This document shows positions 8,636-19,652 of a stretch of 64,000 nt of DNA, in pieces. The notes under the pieces are model-generated. The model saw only the letters and a list, made by a program, of their open reading frames with translations. It was not told the DNA's origin and made no database searches. Position numbers and translations under genes: made by a program. Origin of the DNA: Anaerolineae bacterium (GTDB taxonomy: Bacteria > Chloroflexota > Anaerolineae > J036 > Brachytrichaceae); contig JAIMBB010000001.1 of the NCBI GenBank assembly GCA_023511655.1, positions 18,479 through 82,478 of the forward strand, given 5' to 3'. Numbering within the stretch: the first letter of the stretch is position 1; each line of letters starts with the position of its first letter.

Positions 8636-9637
8636 ATGGTGACCATAAGAGATGTTGCAGATCTGGCTCAGGTTTCCGCGACCACTGTGTCGCACGTGAT
8701 CAATCAGACGCGCCATGTTGACCCGGCCACACGACGGCGTGTAACAGAGGCGATCGCGGAGCTCGGTTACCGGCCCAACATGCTGGCGCGCAGCCTGAGG
8801 CGACGCGAGACGCGCACGATCGGCCTGATCGTCCCCGACAATTCCAACCCTTACTTCGCCGAACTCGCGCGGGCGGTCGAAGATGCCGGCTTCGCCAAGG
8901 GCTACAGCGTGATCCTATGCAACTCCGACATGTCAGAGGTCAAAGAGGCCGCATACATCGAAGCGCTGGTCTCGAAACAGGTAGATGGCATCATCTTGAT
9001 CTCGGCTGCCAACCGACGCGAGAAGTTCAATGAGATCATCCAGGCTGGCGTCCCCGTGGTCACCGTTGCGCGCGAGCTGAGCGATTTGCCGATTGATCAG
9101 ATCGTGACCGACAACGAGCAAGGGGGCTATCTGGTTGGCCGCCACCTGATCGAGCTGGGCCATCGTCGGATTGGATGCATCGCCGGCCCACGGGATGAAA
9201 CGCCCAGCGCTGATCGCATCGTGGGGTTGCGCAGAGCACTGCACGAAGCCGGCGTTGATCTACCCGCAGGACTTGTCATCCGTGGGGATTTCACCTACGA
9301 AAGCGGGCACCGCGTCATGGCCGAATTACTGCTGCGCAGTCCCGATCTCACCGCCGTGTTTGCAGCAAACGATCGGATGGCAATCGGCGCGATGAATTAC
9401 CTGTGGCAAACCGGGCGCCGCATCCCGGACGACATCTCGATCATCGGATTCGACGACATACCGGTCGCGACGATGACTTGCCCACCGCTCACCACGATCG
9501 CTCCTCCCAAAGCGGACTTTGCACGCGTGAGCGTGTCGCTTTTGATCGAGCGCATCACCGACGCGCGCAGGGAACCTGTGCGCGTCATCCTGCCCACCCG
9601 CCTGGTCGTGCGCGAGAGCTGCAGGGCAATCGTCTGA
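8636..9637 (+). CDS. LacI-family transcriptional regulator
   Basis: 333 residues with an N-terminal LacI helix-turn-helix (TIRDVADLAQVSATTVSHVIN) and hinge (YRPNMLARSLRR), then a periplasmic-binding-protein-like sensor domain (RTIGLIVPDNSNPYFAELAR onward, ending with GFDDIPVATMTCPPLTTI). It probably represses itself and the mannoside transporter/glycosidase operon downstream, releasing DNA when a sugar ligand binds. It starts 8 bases after a perfect 28-bp palindrome. The effector is unknown; a mannoside or related sugar is inferred from the GH38 gene. Confidence 0.93.
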   Translation: MVTIRDVADLAQVSATTVSHVINQTRHVDPATRRRVTEAIAELGYRPNMLARSLRRRETRTIGLIVPDNSNPYFAELARAVEDAGFAKGYSVILCNSDMSEVKEAAYIEALVSKQVDGIILISAANRREKFNEIIQAGVPVVTVARELSDLPIDQIVTDNEQGGYLVGRHLIELGHRRIGCIAGPRDETPSADRIVGLRRALHEAGVDLPAGLVIRGDFTYESGHRVMAELLLRSPDLTAVFAANDRMAIGAMNYLWQTGRRIPDDISIIGFDDIPVATMTCPPLTTIAPPKADFARVSVSLLIERITDARREPVRVILPTRLVVRESCRAIV

Positions 9638-9724
9638 CGAAGTTTGTCTTAGCCGCGAGGGCCCGAACCAGGTGCCCAGCGCGGTCTTCACAACCACATA
9701 GTTTTGGCAGCCAGGAGGCAGAAA

Positions 9725-11062
9725 GTGAAAGACAAATCTGTAACCCGAATTTCAAGGCGTCAGCTTCTCAAGGCCGCTGGGCTGGCGGCAGGCAGTCTGA
9801 GCATCAGCGCCGGCCTCGGCGCATGCGCCCCGCCGCCGGCGGCTGCACCCCAACAGCCAGCTCCACCGGCACAACCATCTCCCACCGAGGCTCCGGCCAG
9901 CGGCACCGTATCCAAGACCCTCTTGCTCGCTATTCAGGGCTTCGCCCACGAGGCGATGAAACCGGTGTTGGCCAAGTGGGAAGAGAAAACCGGTCACAAG
10001 GTCACGCTCGAGAGTGGGCCGGTCACCGGCAACGAGATGATCACCAAATATGCCCCGGCGTTTCAATCCGGCGTCAGTCCGGTAGACGTGATGAGCGACG
10101 CAGACGACTCCGGCCCCTCGTTCTACCGCGCCGGCTGGATGGAACCGCTCGACGAAGCCATCCCGCAAGAGACCTGGGACGACTTCCCCGAATCGTTCAA
10201 GCAGCAGATCGAGGTATGGCACAGCTTCGACGGCAAGCGCTACCGCGTGCCGCACGAGTTTGCTATCGGCTACACCTTCTATCGCAAGGATTGGTTCGAT
10301 GAGCGGAAGATCGAACCACCCAAGACCTGGGACGAGGTGGTGACGATCGGCAAAGAGTTCACCAACCCGCCGGTGTTCGGCACGATGGAGGCGCTGATCA
10401 AACCCGCGCTGGCGTTCGTCTACATCGCCTACCTCACCGCGCAGAGTGGTGGCAACCCGTTCGCGTTCGACGACGCAACCGCGCAGGCGTTTCAGTTTGC
10501 CTACGACCTGATCCACACCCACAAGATCATGCCAGAGACTACGCTGGCGATGGACTACACGCAACAAAACGAGGAATATATGAAGGACCACGTCGCCTTC
10601 ATGCGTCAATGGCCGTTCTTCTGGGATGTGGCGCGCGGGAACAAGGGCTGGTATCAGGAAGGCAAAGCCGAGATCACGTTGCCGCCAGCCGGTCCTGCCG
10701 GGGCCAAGTCGTGGTGGGGCGGCTGGGGCTTCTCCGTGCCGAAATTCGCGCCCAACAAAGCCGAGGCACTTGACCTGATCGCATTCATCACCAACAACGA
10801 GAACGCCCCGATCCTCGCCAAGGGCCAGAGTTGGTTCGTCATGCCGCGCAAGTCCATCATGGCGGTGATGGGCAACGAGGGACTCGCCGTCCATATGCAG
10901 CGATACGCCGAAGCCAATGTTCCCTCTCCGCGGCCATTCCATCCCAAGGTCGCCGAAGCCCAGTCGGTGGTAGACGACGTTGCCGCCCTGTATCTCACCA
11001 AACAAATCTCGCTTTCCGAAGCGATGACGCAAGGCAAGGAACGCATCGCAGCGCTGGGATAG
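9725..11062 (+). CDS. Sugar ABC transporter substrate-binding lipoprotein (set A)
   Basis: Solute-binding protein of a CUT1-type carbohydrate importer. The GTG at 9725 is chosen because an AGGAGG ribosome site lies 6 bases upstream, giving 445 residues. The N-terminus carries a twin-arginine motif (SRRQLLKAAG) and a lipobox (GLGAC), followed by a Pro/Ala-rich linker, so it is exported folded and lipid-anchored. The body is an extracellular binding protein family 1 fold (for example KVTLESGPVTGNEMITKYAP, WGFSVPKFAPNKAEALDLIA). It is followed by two permeases and a GH38 enzyme, suggesting a mannose-containing oligosaccharide as ligand. Confidence 0.9.
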   Translation: MKDKSVTRISRRQLLKAAGLAAGSLSISAGLGACAPPPAAAPQQPAPPAQPSPTEAPASGTVSKTLLLAIQGFAHEAMKPVLAKWEEKTGHKVTLESGPVTGNEMITKYAPAFQSGVSPVDVMSDADDSGPSFYRAGWMEPLDEAIPQETWDDFPESFKQQIEVWHSFDGKRYRVPHEFAIGYTFYRKDWFDERKIEPPKTWDEVVTIGKEFTNPPVFGTMEALIKPALAFVYIAYLTAQSGGNPFAFDDATAQAFQFAYDLIHTHKIMPETTLAMDYTQQNEEYMKDHVAFMRQWPFFWDVARGNKGWYQEGKAEITLPPAGPAGAKSWWGGWGFSVPKFAPNKAEALDLIAFITNNENAPILAKGQSWFVMPRKSIMAVMGNEGLAVHMQRYAEANVPSPRPFHPKVAEAQSVVDDVAALYLTKQISLSEAMTQGKERIAALG

Positions 11063-11077
11063 TCCTTTCCTCTTAAT

Positions 11078-11144
11078 CGGGCGCCGGGCCTTCGCTCAGC
11101 GGCGCGGCTGAGTCGCGTCCTCCGGCACAAGGTCCCGGCGCCCG
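11078..11144 (+). repeat. Stem-loop between binding-protein and permease genes (set A)
   Basis: CGGGCGCCGGG (11078-11088) pairs perfectly with CCCGGCGCCCG (11134-11144); inside lies a smaller hairpin, CTCAGC (11095-11100) with GCTGAG (11107-11112). No run of T follows, so it looks like an mRNA-stabilising or partial attenuation structure rather than a full terminator. It could give higher expression of the binding protein than of the permeases. Confidence 0.7.
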
Positions 11145-11158
11145 TTACCGGCATCCGA

Positions 11159-12100
11159 ATGACACAATCTCCCACCACGGCGTTAGCGCCTGCACCCGCG
11201 CGAGCCTCGCGCTTTCGCCTGACGCAACGCGCGAAGCGCAACGCCATTCTCATTTGCCTGCTATTGCTGCCGGCGGTGGCATTGCGTCTGTTCACGGCCG
11301 TCTACCCTTTCTTCAACACCATCTGGTTGAGCTTTCACGATTGGAATCCCGCCTTCCCACCTCAGCAGTTCGTCGGCTTGAAGAACTTTCAAGCCTTGAC
11401 CAGGGATACCGCCGTCACCAGCAGCGTCAGCTTCACTGTTTTGTTCGTTTTGGTCTCAACCATGCTGGAAATCGTGCTGGGGTTGGTCATCGCGCTCATC
11501 CTTAACCGGGCGTTCTTCGGGCGCGGCGCCGTGCGCGCGATCAACCTCATCCCATGGGCTATCCCCATGGTCGTCGCCGCGGTCGGCTTTCGCTGGATGT
11601 ATGACACACAATACGGCATCATCAACGACCTGCTCCACCGAACGATCGGGGTAAAAGTGCCCTGGCTGGTGGATTTCTGGGGCGCACGCGCGGCGGTCAT
11701 CGCCACGAACGTCTGGAAATCCACGCCGTTCGTGGGCTTGGTGTTGCTCGCAGCATTGCAGGGAGTGCCCCACGACTTGTACGAAGCCGGCAAGGTGGAC
11801 GGCACCAACCGCGTTTCGGCTTTCTTCTACATCACCCTGCCGCTCATCATGCCACAGGTGGTCACCATCGGCCTGTTCATGGTGGTCTGGCAGCTCGCCG
11901 CATTTGACTTGGTCTTTGCCATGACGGGCGGCGGGCCGGGCTTTGCCACGCAGGTGCTGGCCTATCGCATCTACCAGGTAGCGTTCACCGCGCTGAATTT
12001 CGGCTATGCCTCGGCGATCAGCATGGTGCTGTTCGTCGTTGTGGGCATCGCCAGCGTGATCGGCCTGGCGCTGTTCCGCAAGGTGGAGGTGTCGCTATGA
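11159..12100 (+). CDS. Sugar ABC transporter permease, MalF type (set A)
   Basis: 313 residues with six predicted membrane helices and a hydrophilic N-terminal tail of about 35 residues. The cytoplasmic EAA loop that docks onto the ATPase reads YEAGKVDGTNRVSAFFYITL (about residues 205-224), with the conserved G and LP following. The family-typical FVGLKNFQ motif is present in the first external loop. The next permease overlaps its stop by 4 bases. No ATPase gene is in this operon. Confidence 0.92.
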   Translation: MTQSPTTALAPAPARASRFRLTQRAKRNAILICLLLLPAVALRLFTAVYPFFNTIWLSFHDWNPAFPPQQFVGLKNFQALTRDTAVTSSVSFTVLFVLVSTMLEIVLGLVIALILNRAFFGRGAVRAINLIPWAIPMVVAAVGFRWMYDTQYGIINDLLHRTIGVKVPWLVDFWGARAAVIATNVWKSTPFVGLVLLAALQGVPHDLYEAGKVDGTNRVSAFFYITLPLIMPQVVTIGLFMVVWQLAAFDLVFAMTGGGPGFATQVLAYRIYQVAFTALNFGYASAISMVLFVVVGIASVIGLALFRKVEVSL

Positions 12101-12945
12101 GCGTGCGCGTCATCCGATGGGCCGATCGCCTCATGCTGACGGCGTTGGTGTTCCTCTTTCTGTTTGTCGTGCTCTTTCCGTTCTACTGGATCATGTTGTC
12201 GTCGTTCACGCCCAAGTACGAGCTGTTCACCATCCCACCGCGCTACTGGTTCAGCACCTTCACCCTGGAGAACTACCAGACGCTCGCCAACAACATCCCG
12301 CTCGTACGCTACTTCATCAATTCGCTGCTGTTTGCCGCCGGCTCGAGCCTGGTCTCGGTTGCAACAGCGTTCCTGGCCAGCTACGCGTTGGCGCGCATTC
12401 AGTTTCGCGGAGCAAACGTGATCTTCATAGCCTTTGTCATGTCCATCGCGCTGCCCCAGGTGGGCGGGCTGGTGCCGCTGTTCGAGTCGTTCAAGGCGAC
12501 AAACCTGATCAACACCTACCACGGGTTGGTCATCCTGATGTCATCGCTGGTGTTGCCATTCACGATCTGGATCCTGGTGCCGTTCCTGCGCCAGATCCCC
12601 TACGAGATCGAGGAAGCTGCGATCATAGACGGCGCACGTTTGCCCCAATTGTTCTGGTTCATTACGCTGCCGATCATGCGCCCCGCGCTGGCAACGATGC
12701 TCATCATCAACTTCATCATCGCCTGGAATGAGCTCATTTACCCGCTGGTGTTCGCCACCAGTGGGCTGAACAAAACGCTGAGCGTTGGCCTGGTCGAGCT
12801 GGCCGTGCAGCCGACCGCCGGGGGTGGCCGACCGTGGGACCTGCTCAGCGCAATGAGCATGGTGATGATCGTTCCAATCCTGTTGCTGGTGCTGTTCTTC
12901 CAGCGAATGATCGTGAGCGGACTGACGCGCGGCGCGGTCAAGTGA
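12097..12945 (+). CDS. Sugar ABC transporter permease, MalG type (set A)
   Basis: 282 residues with six predicted membrane helices. The EAA loop is IEEAAIIDGARLPQLFWFIT and the C-terminus, RMIVSGLTRGAVK, is typical of MalG-type subunits. It starts within the stop of the MalF-type gene (ATGA) and its own stop overlaps a possible GTG start of the GH38 gene, so the whole set is tightly coupled. Confidence 0.92.
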   Translation: MSVRVIRWADRLMLTALVFLFLFVVLFPFYWIMLSSFTPKYELFTIPPRYWFSTFTLENYQTLANNIPLVRYFINSLLFAAGSSLVSVATAFLASYALARIQFRGANVIFIAFVMSIALPQVGGLVPLFESFKATNLINTYHGLVILMSSLVLPFTIWILVPFLRQIPYEIEEAAIIDGARLPQLFWFITLPIMRPALATMLIINFIIAWNELIYPLVFATSGLNKTLSVGLVELAVQPTAGGGRPWDLLSAMSMVMIVPILLLVLFFQRMIVSGLTRGAVK

Positions 12946-12980
12946 CCGCTTCAGTCACCATCTCCTCCTCAGCAGGCCAC

Positions 12981-15446
12981 ATGCGTATCCCGTTGTATTA
13001 CACCTTCGGCAACCACATGCACTGGGTGGATATGGAATGGCTGTGGGGCTACGACGTTCTCCCCGGCTCCATCCGCGACATGCTGCGCCTGTGCCGCGAA
13101 ACCGGCGTCAAGGGCAACGTGAACTTCGATGCGATCGGCTATGAAAAGTTAGCAGCAGAAGCGCCCGATGCCCTGGACGAGCTGCGCACCGCCGTCCGGC
13201 GAGGACAAATCGAGGTAGTGGGAGCCTCATACGGGCAGCCCTACGGCCTGTTTCACGGAGGGGAATCGAACATCCGCCAGCGTGTCTTTGGGGTGCGCGC
13301 AGTGACTCGCCTGTTCGGCGTCCGGCCGCGTACATTCTGGGAAGAGGAATTCGATTTCTTCCCACAACTGCCGCAAATTCTATGCGGCGTCGGCTATGAG
13401 TATGCTGCCCTTTTCTTCCAATGGACGTGGCACACACCAGTAATGCCGATGGAGGATGCCCCGGCGATCTGGTGGGAGGGGATGGACGGTAGCCGGCTGC
13501 TCACCGCCCCTCGCGGCGCACTGAATCTACATCAGTGGCCGGAAGACTTTGAGGGTCTGCTGGACAGTCCGAAGTTGCGCGACATGACGCGGCCGCTCAT
13601 CCTGCAATGGCTCGAGCTGATGCCTTCGCCCGATTGGATGTGTCGCTCGGAAGTGCTCCTCCCTGCGCTGCGCACGCTGCTCACCGATCCTCGATTCGAG
13701 ATTCGGCCGGTCACCCTTTCGGAGTTCCTTCAACTGGCGCGCGAGTCTGCTGTGCCACGGCGCTATACCCTGGGCGAGGTCTTTCACGGAATGAGCCTGG
13801 GCAAAAACGGCGACCGCATGCGCCGCCTGAGCCGCGAAGGCGAACACCAATTGCTGGCCGCCGAATCGCTTTCGGCGCTGGTGGGCTTCTTTGGCCGACC
13901 CTATCCAAGCTGGGATGTCTATCCGATCTGGGAGCTCGAAGAAGCCTGGCGCGAATTGCTCTCCGCGCAACACCACGACAACGACGAATGCGAAGGGTTA
14001 TGCGGCTTCATCGGTGTGCGTTCCTACGAACGCAGCCTGGGATTGAGCCAGCACGTGATCAACCGCACGATGCGCTGGCTGGCCGGGCGAATCAGCAGCG
14101 CAGTGGTTTACAACCCCCTCGGCTGGAGCCGTGACGCTGTCATTCGCCATCCGCGCACCGGCCAGAAAATCCTTGTGCGCGATCTCCCTCCCTTCGGCTA
14201 CCGAGCCCTGGCCGAGGATGTGCACACCGGTGCCCCGCAGCCCATCGAGCCAAGCGAAACCTCTGAGACGGTCACGCTCAAGCGCGGAGCGCTCTCCGTA
14301 ACCGTCGCCCGCGCCCGCGGAGTCATCACGCAGATCACGGCCCAAGCCTTTCCAGAGGGCATCCTTCGCGAGGAAGAGCCACTGGCCGATTTGTTCATGG
14401 TGCGCGATGGCAGAGAAGAGCGATTCGAAGGGGCCGATGTGAGCCTGAGCGATGAAGAAATCCGCATCCGAAGATGCGGTCGGGATGGCGCCCAGATCAA
14501 CGTCACAATTGCGCTCGCAGCAGAGCAGGAGGCAATAGACATCCATTACTCGGCGCGCGCACTTCCCCGCCCGGACGGAGGGATGAACGCGGCGCTGCGC
14601 ACGCGGCTGGCCGTTCGATTCCCTCATACGCTCATTCACGATCACCCTTACGGCGTAAGCGAAATCGCCCCTTGCGGAACTCATCTCAAGAAGTACCCAT
14701 CCGGCGACTGGATGACCTCGCCCCAGTGGTTCGAGCAAGTGCACAACCCATTCACTGCCCTTCAGTTGATTGACCTGGTGGACGCCGGCTCCCATAGGGA
14801 CGAACGCGGACTGCTGGTCTTGCATGATGGCAGTCAGGCATTTCTGCAAGATGACGGCGTCCTCTGCCACATTTTGACGATGTATGACCCATGGGATGAA
14901 GACTTCTTCTACGATCAGCTAGACGTGCGCGTTCGCCTGGCCCTGCATGGGCGCATGGATCACGCTCGACGCTGGAAGCTGGCCCAGGAATTCGTCCGGC
15001 CGGTCTACTGCTTCGCCCCGCAAGTCGGCCAGGCCCAAACCAGGCCAGGGACTTTCAAGCTGCCGGCTGCGTTTGGCTGTGTGTGGTGCGATGCTGACAA
15101 TGTCGCCGTCACCGCGTTCTACCGAGAGTCAAAGCACGAGACGACGCTGTATCCTTACGTGCTGCGGCTCGTCGAGTTCAACGGCCAAGCAACGAAAGTA
15201 TGTTTACGTCTGCCCGGCAGGGTGGCCGAGGCGCGCAAGACCAACCTGCTTGGCGAAACCATGGCCCGGCTCTCCCCAACGCCAACCAAGCCGCCAATAG
15301 CCGGCCTGGACGAGTGGAGCGCTATCACCCTCGAGCTGCGCGCCTATGAAATCGCCACCCTCTACCTCGATCTTGAGCTAGGGCGCAAAGTCAGGCGCGA
15401 TCTCGATGCGCATCGCAACATTTGGGCAACAGCACATCGCGTCTAA
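12981..15446 (+). CDS. Glycoside hydrolase family 38 alpha-mannosidase-like enzyme
   Basis: About 821 residues. The N-terminal domain fits the GH38 (beta/alpha)7 barrel: YTFGNHMHWVDMEWLWG (zinc-ligand region), FWEEEFDFFPQLPQIL (nucleophile-Asp region) and QHHDNDECEG (second zinc-ligand histidine region). C-terminal beta-sandwich domains follow. No signal peptide is seen, so it probably trims imported mannosides in the cytoplasm. The ATG at 12981 puts the barrel at the N-terminus; a GTG at 12942 overlapping the permease stop (GTGA) would add 13 residues and may be the real coupled start. GH38-related enzymes also act on other alpha-glycans, so specificity is inferred. Confidence 0.8.
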   Translation: MRIPLYYTFGNHMHWVDMEWLWGYDVLPGSIRDMLRLCRETGVKGNVNFDAIGYEKLAAEAPDALDELRTAVRRGQIEVVGASYGQPYGLFHGGESNIRQRVFGVRAVTRLFGVRPRTFWEEEFDFFPQLPQILCGVGYEYAALFFQWTWHTPVMPMEDAPAIWWEGMDGSRLLTAPRGALNLHQWPEDFEGLLDSPKLRDMTRPLILQWLELMPSPDWMCRSEVLLPALRTLLTDPRFEIRPVTLSEFLQLARESAVPRRYTLGEVFHGMSLGKNGDRMRRLSREGEHQLLAAESLSALVGFFGRPYPSWDVYPIWELEEAWRELLSAQHHDNDECEGLCGFIGVRSYERSLGLSQHVINRTMRWLAGRISSAVVYNPLGWSRDAVIRHPRTGQKILVRDLPPFGYRALAEDVHTGAPQPIEPSETSETVTLKRGALSVTVARARGVITQITAQAFPEGILREEEPLADLFMVRDGREERFEGADVSLSDEEIRIRRCGRDGAQINVTIALAAEQEAIDIHYSARALPRPDGGMNAALRTRLAVRFPHTLIHDHPYGVSEIAPCGTHLKKYPSGDWMTSPQWFEQVHNPFTALQLIDLVDAGSHRDERGLLVLHDGSQAFLQDDGVLCHILTMYDPWDEDFFYDQLDVRVRLALHGRMDHARRWKLAQEFVRPVYCFAPQVGQAQTRPGTFKLPAAFGCVWCDADNVAVTAFYRESKHETTLYPYVLRLVEFNGQATKVCLRLPGRVAEARKTNLLGETMARLSPTPTKPPIAGLDEWSAITLELRAYEIATLYLDLELGRKVRRDLDAHRNIWATAHRV

Positions 15447-15458
15447 ACTCCCGTCGCT

Positions 15459-16574
15459 ATGAAAGACTCGCTTGGAATCGGCGTCCTTGGCCTACATGAA
15501 GGGCGCACCTTACTCGTGGCACTTACCCACCCCGTTCCGCGTGATCCGGCAACGGATCCTCGAGACATTGGCCGGTTGCGCGCGCCCCATGTGCGCGCCG
15601 TAGCAGGGTGCGATCTGCGCGAGGATAAGATCGCCGCGACGCGCGCGGCATGCCCCGATTTGTTCTACACGATGCGCTACGAAGATATGCTCGCGCGCAG
15701 CGATGTGGACATCGTTTGCATCTACACGCCGGATCACCTGCACGGTCAACACATCGTGCAAGCCTTCGAGGCAGGCAAGCATGTGATTTGCACCAAACCC
15801 CTCGTCAACTCTCTGGAGGATGCGCGGCGCGTGTTAGATACAGGCCGGCGCACGGGCCGCAAGCTAATGGTCGGTCAGAGCACACGCTTCTTTGAACCTT
15901 TCCAGCGACAGCGCAAAGCGTTCGAGCGGGGTGAGATCGGCGATTTGGAGTTCGTGGATGCCCACTACGTGCACCGCATGGACTGGTTCTACGAAAAGAG
16001 CCCCTGGGCAGCTACTACCACCGATTGGGCCTTCCTGTGCCTGAGCCATCCGGTGGACCTGGTGCGTTGGTATCTGGGTCGAATCGCCGAGGTACACGCA
16101 TTGGGCTATCGCTCATCGTTGGCGAAGCAATACGGCGCAGGGTTCGACATCTACACGGCGAACCTGCGCAGCAGCGATGGGCGCATCGGCCGCGCCATGG
16201 GTCACTACGGCTTGCACGACCTGCCGTCTGCACGCAACGCCATCGAACTCATGCTATATGGCTCGGCGGGCACCAGCCTGGCTCAATACCACGACATGCG
16301 CTATATCCACACCTCGCCAGATGGCGACGTGGTCGAAGACCCGCTATACGGCAAACGCGCTTACTACTTCAACAATGAAGTGCATGGCATGCACTACGGC
16401 GAATTCGCCAACTACGCCGAATATTTTGCTGCCGCGCTGCTGGAGAATCGGCCCTACTCACCCCACCTGGAAGAAGGCATCGAAACCGTTTGTGTGCTCG
16501 AAGCCATCCGTCGCTCCGCACATTCCGGTCAACCGATACAGCTGGCACCTTTGCTGGCAGAGGTCGGCCTGTGA
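15459..16574 (+). CDS. Gfo/Idh/MocA family oxidoreductase
   Basis: 371 residues: an N-terminal NAD(P)-binding Rossmann domain and a C-terminal alpha/beta domain. Family landmarks are DIVCIYTPDHLHGQHIVQAFEAG and HVICTKPLVNSLEDAR, the equivalent of the EKP motif with Thr-Lys-Pro. The glycine motif near the N-terminus (GVLGLHEG) is atypical. It starts 12 bases after the GH38 gene and is the last gene of the mannoside-type operon, so it probably oxidises or epimerises a released sugar. Exact substrate unknown. Confidence 0.85.
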   Translation: MKDSLGIGVLGLHEGRTLLVALTHPVPRDPATDPRDIGRLRAPHVRAVAGCDLREDKIAATRAACPDLFYTMRYEDMLARSDVDIVCIYTPDHLHGQHIVQAFEAGKHVICTKPLVNSLEDARRVLDTGRRTGRKLMVGQSTRFFEPFQRQRKAFERGEIGDLEFVDAHYVHRMDWFYEKSPWAATTTDWAFLCLSHPVDLVRWYLGRIAEVHALGYRSSLAKQYGAGFDIYTANLRSSDGRIGRAMGHYGLHDLPSARNAIELMLYGSAGTSLAQYHDMRYIHTSPDGDVVEDPLYGKRAYYFNNEVHGMHYGEFANYAEYFAAALLENRPYSPHLEEGIETVCVLEAIRRSAHSGQPIQLAPLLAEVGL

Positions 16575-16610
16575 GCAAACGCGGGGAAACATTCGCATCA
16601 GGCCGGCCTG

Positions 16611-17417
16611 CTATTCTTGACCCGTGACCTCGCTGGCCGCCTCGATCGCCACGCGGATTGCGTTCTCCACGGCCGTCGCCTTGGCCTCCAGCACCACTTG
16701 TTCACCCTCGGTGCGCTGGGCAATCACGCCACACACGCAAGCCGCCGCAAAGCCATACACGCCACCCATCTTGAATAACGTGCCGCTCTCCATCTCGTAG
16801 TTGAGCACGTTCAAGCGGCGATACTCTTCGGTGATGCCGCGCAAAGCGCGCAGCAAATGCGGATTGGCCGATTCGGCGCGCTCCTGTCCCTCGTAGAACG
16901 TATCCACGCTGGCGGTGATGCCGACGTGGTGCTCCACGCCCAACCGTCGCGCTGCCTGGGCCAGCACCACGGTGAGAAACGGATCCGCGGCCGCCGGATA
17001 CTCCACCGGCGCAATGTCGTTGGCTGCCCCCTGGCGACACAGCGCCGCGCTGGTGATGACCACGCTGCCCGGCTTCACATGCGGCTGGATCGAACCACAG
17101 GTGCCGACGCGAATGATCGTCCGAATGCCGACCTGCACCAGTTCGTTCACCACAATGCTCAGCGACGGCGCGCCCATGCCGCTGGTGGCCGAGAGCACCG
17201 GCCGGCCGTTCGGCAACTTCCCCACATAGCTATTCAGCCCGCGGTTCTCCGAGAGTTTCTTCACGTCGCGCAGATGGCGCTCGGCGATGGAGCGCGCCCG
17301 GTCGGGGTCGCCGCTGAGCAACGCCAGCGTCGGCGGCTGCTCCCCCAGGTCATCCCGGCCAAAGCCGATATGGTAGAGAACCGGGTGTGGACGGTCGGCG
17401 CTGTTCGTTAGCATCAT
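16611..17417 (-). CDS. udp: Uridine phosphorylase family nucleoside phosphorylase
   Basis: 268 residues of the nucleoside phosphorylase NP-I fold: ALLSGDPDRARSIAERH near the N-terminus (phosphate loop), ATSGMGAPSLSIVVNEL, IIRVGTCGSIQPHVKPGSVV and the nucleoside-site Glu in LNYEMESGTLF. The reaction would be phosphorolysis of uridine or a related nucleoside to base and ribose-1-phosphate. Convergent with the Gfo/Idh/MocA gene and divergent from the MalK-like gene, whose start lies only 17-30 bases away. Two adjacent ATGs (17417 and 17414) are possible starts. Confidence 0.88.
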   Translation of the reverse strand: MMLTNSADRPHPVLYHIGFGRDDLGEQPPTLALLSGDPDRARSIAERHLRDVKKLSENRGLNSYVGKLPNGRPVLSATSGMGAPSLSIVVNELVQVGIRTIIRVGTCGSIQPHVKPGSVVITSAALCRQGAANDIAPVEYPAAADPFLTVVLAQAARRLGVEHHVGITASVDTFYEGQERAESANPHLLRALRGITEEYRRLNVLNYEMESGTLFKMGGVYGFAAACVCGVIAQRTEGEQVVLEAKATAVENAIRVAIEAASEVTGQE

Positions 17418-17443
17418 CCACAGGCTACACTATCATGTTGCAC

Positions 17444-18634
<1,191 letters not shown>

Positions 18635-18847
18635 CGCTTTCAATTTATGCCAATGCGTCGCTCGGACGAGGAGTATGGTCTGACAAGCTCTAAGTTGCGC
18701 TCAAGGATATGCAAACATTCGTCTAGTACAATCCAACTATCGTGCAAGCCTTGAAGCTGAAATCGCAGTAGAGTTACATGCAGCGAGGCGCAGGCTATCG
18801 TTGCTAAAAATCATTCAGTGGGGTGATGTCCCGAGGAGGTCAACTCA

Positions 18848-19528
18848 GTGTTCTATTTCGATCCGCTGTATTTCGTGTTCGCCATTCCGCCGCTGCTGCT
18901 GGCCATGTGGGCTCAGTGGAAGGTGCAGAGCACCTTCGCTAAATATTCTCGCGTGCCGACCAGCACGGGCGTGAACGGCATCCAAACGGCTCAGGCGTTG
19001 ATCAACCGCAATGGTCTGAACGTCGGCGTGACAAGCGTCCCCGGCCACCTGACCGATCACTATGACCCACGCAACAAGACGGTGGCGCTATCGGAGAGCT
19101 CGATGCAGAATTCGGTCGCATCGGTAGCCGTCGTCGCGCACGAGCTGGGCCACGCCATGCAAGACAAGGAAAACTACGGCCCGCTCAAGCTACGCGGCGC
19201 GATTGTGCCTGCCGTCCAACTGGGAGGCTGGGTTGGGCCGATCATGTTCATCGTCGGCTTGATGCTGGCTTCCGAGACGTTGATGTGGGTCGGCATCATC
19301 GGCTTCGGCCTGGCAGCGCTATTCGCCATCGTCACTTTGCCGGTGGAATTCGACGCCAGTCGCCGAGCGCTGGCCATGTTGCAGTCGAACAACCTGCTCA
19401 CCACGCAGGAATTGCAGGGCGCTAAAAAGGTCCTGGATGCGGCCGCCCTCACTTACGTCGCGGCTGCCGCGCAGGCACTTACCACCCTCCTGTACTACAT
19501 CACACTGATGGGCCGCCAGCGCGAGTGA
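18848..19528 (+). CDS. YugP-type zinc metallopeptidase, membrane protein
   Basis: 226 residues. The catalytic zinc motif VVAHELGHAMQ lies at about residues 96-106. There is a hydrophobic N-terminal segment (about 5-20) and two to three further helices (about 125-165 and 200-220), as in Zn_peptidase_2 (YugP) proteins. The GTG at 18848 is chosen because AGGAGG lies 8 bases before it and the frame matches the family N-terminus (MFYFDPLYF). The physiological substrate of this family is unknown. Confidence 0.85.
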   Translation: MFYFDPLYFVFAIPPLLLAMWAQWKVQSTFAKYSRVPTSTGVNGIQTAQALINRNGLNVGVTSVPGHLTDHYDPRNKTVALSESSMQNSVASVAVVAHELGHAMQDKENYGPLKLRGAIVPAVQLGGWVGPIMFIVGLMLASETLMWVGIIGFGLAALFAIVTLPVEFDASRRALAMLQSNNLLTTQELQGAKKVLDAAALTYVAAAAQALTTLLYYITLMGRQRE

Positions 19529-19652
19529 AAGCCAGTACGGCTCGATCGGCAAATTCGAAAGGGCGGGCTGAGCAGTAGCGCTCATGCACCGCCCTTTTGC
19601 GCGGACTGCCTGGGCAACCGCGGAGCTTATAACGCAGCGCAGATATTGCCTT

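Noticed and set aside
9752..11032. Long open frame on the minus strand opposite the set A binding protein
   Set aside because: Its translation is rich in Arg, His and Val without domain pattern, while the plus strand encodes a clear Tat-lipoprotein binding protein with a good ribosome site. It is an antisense shadow.
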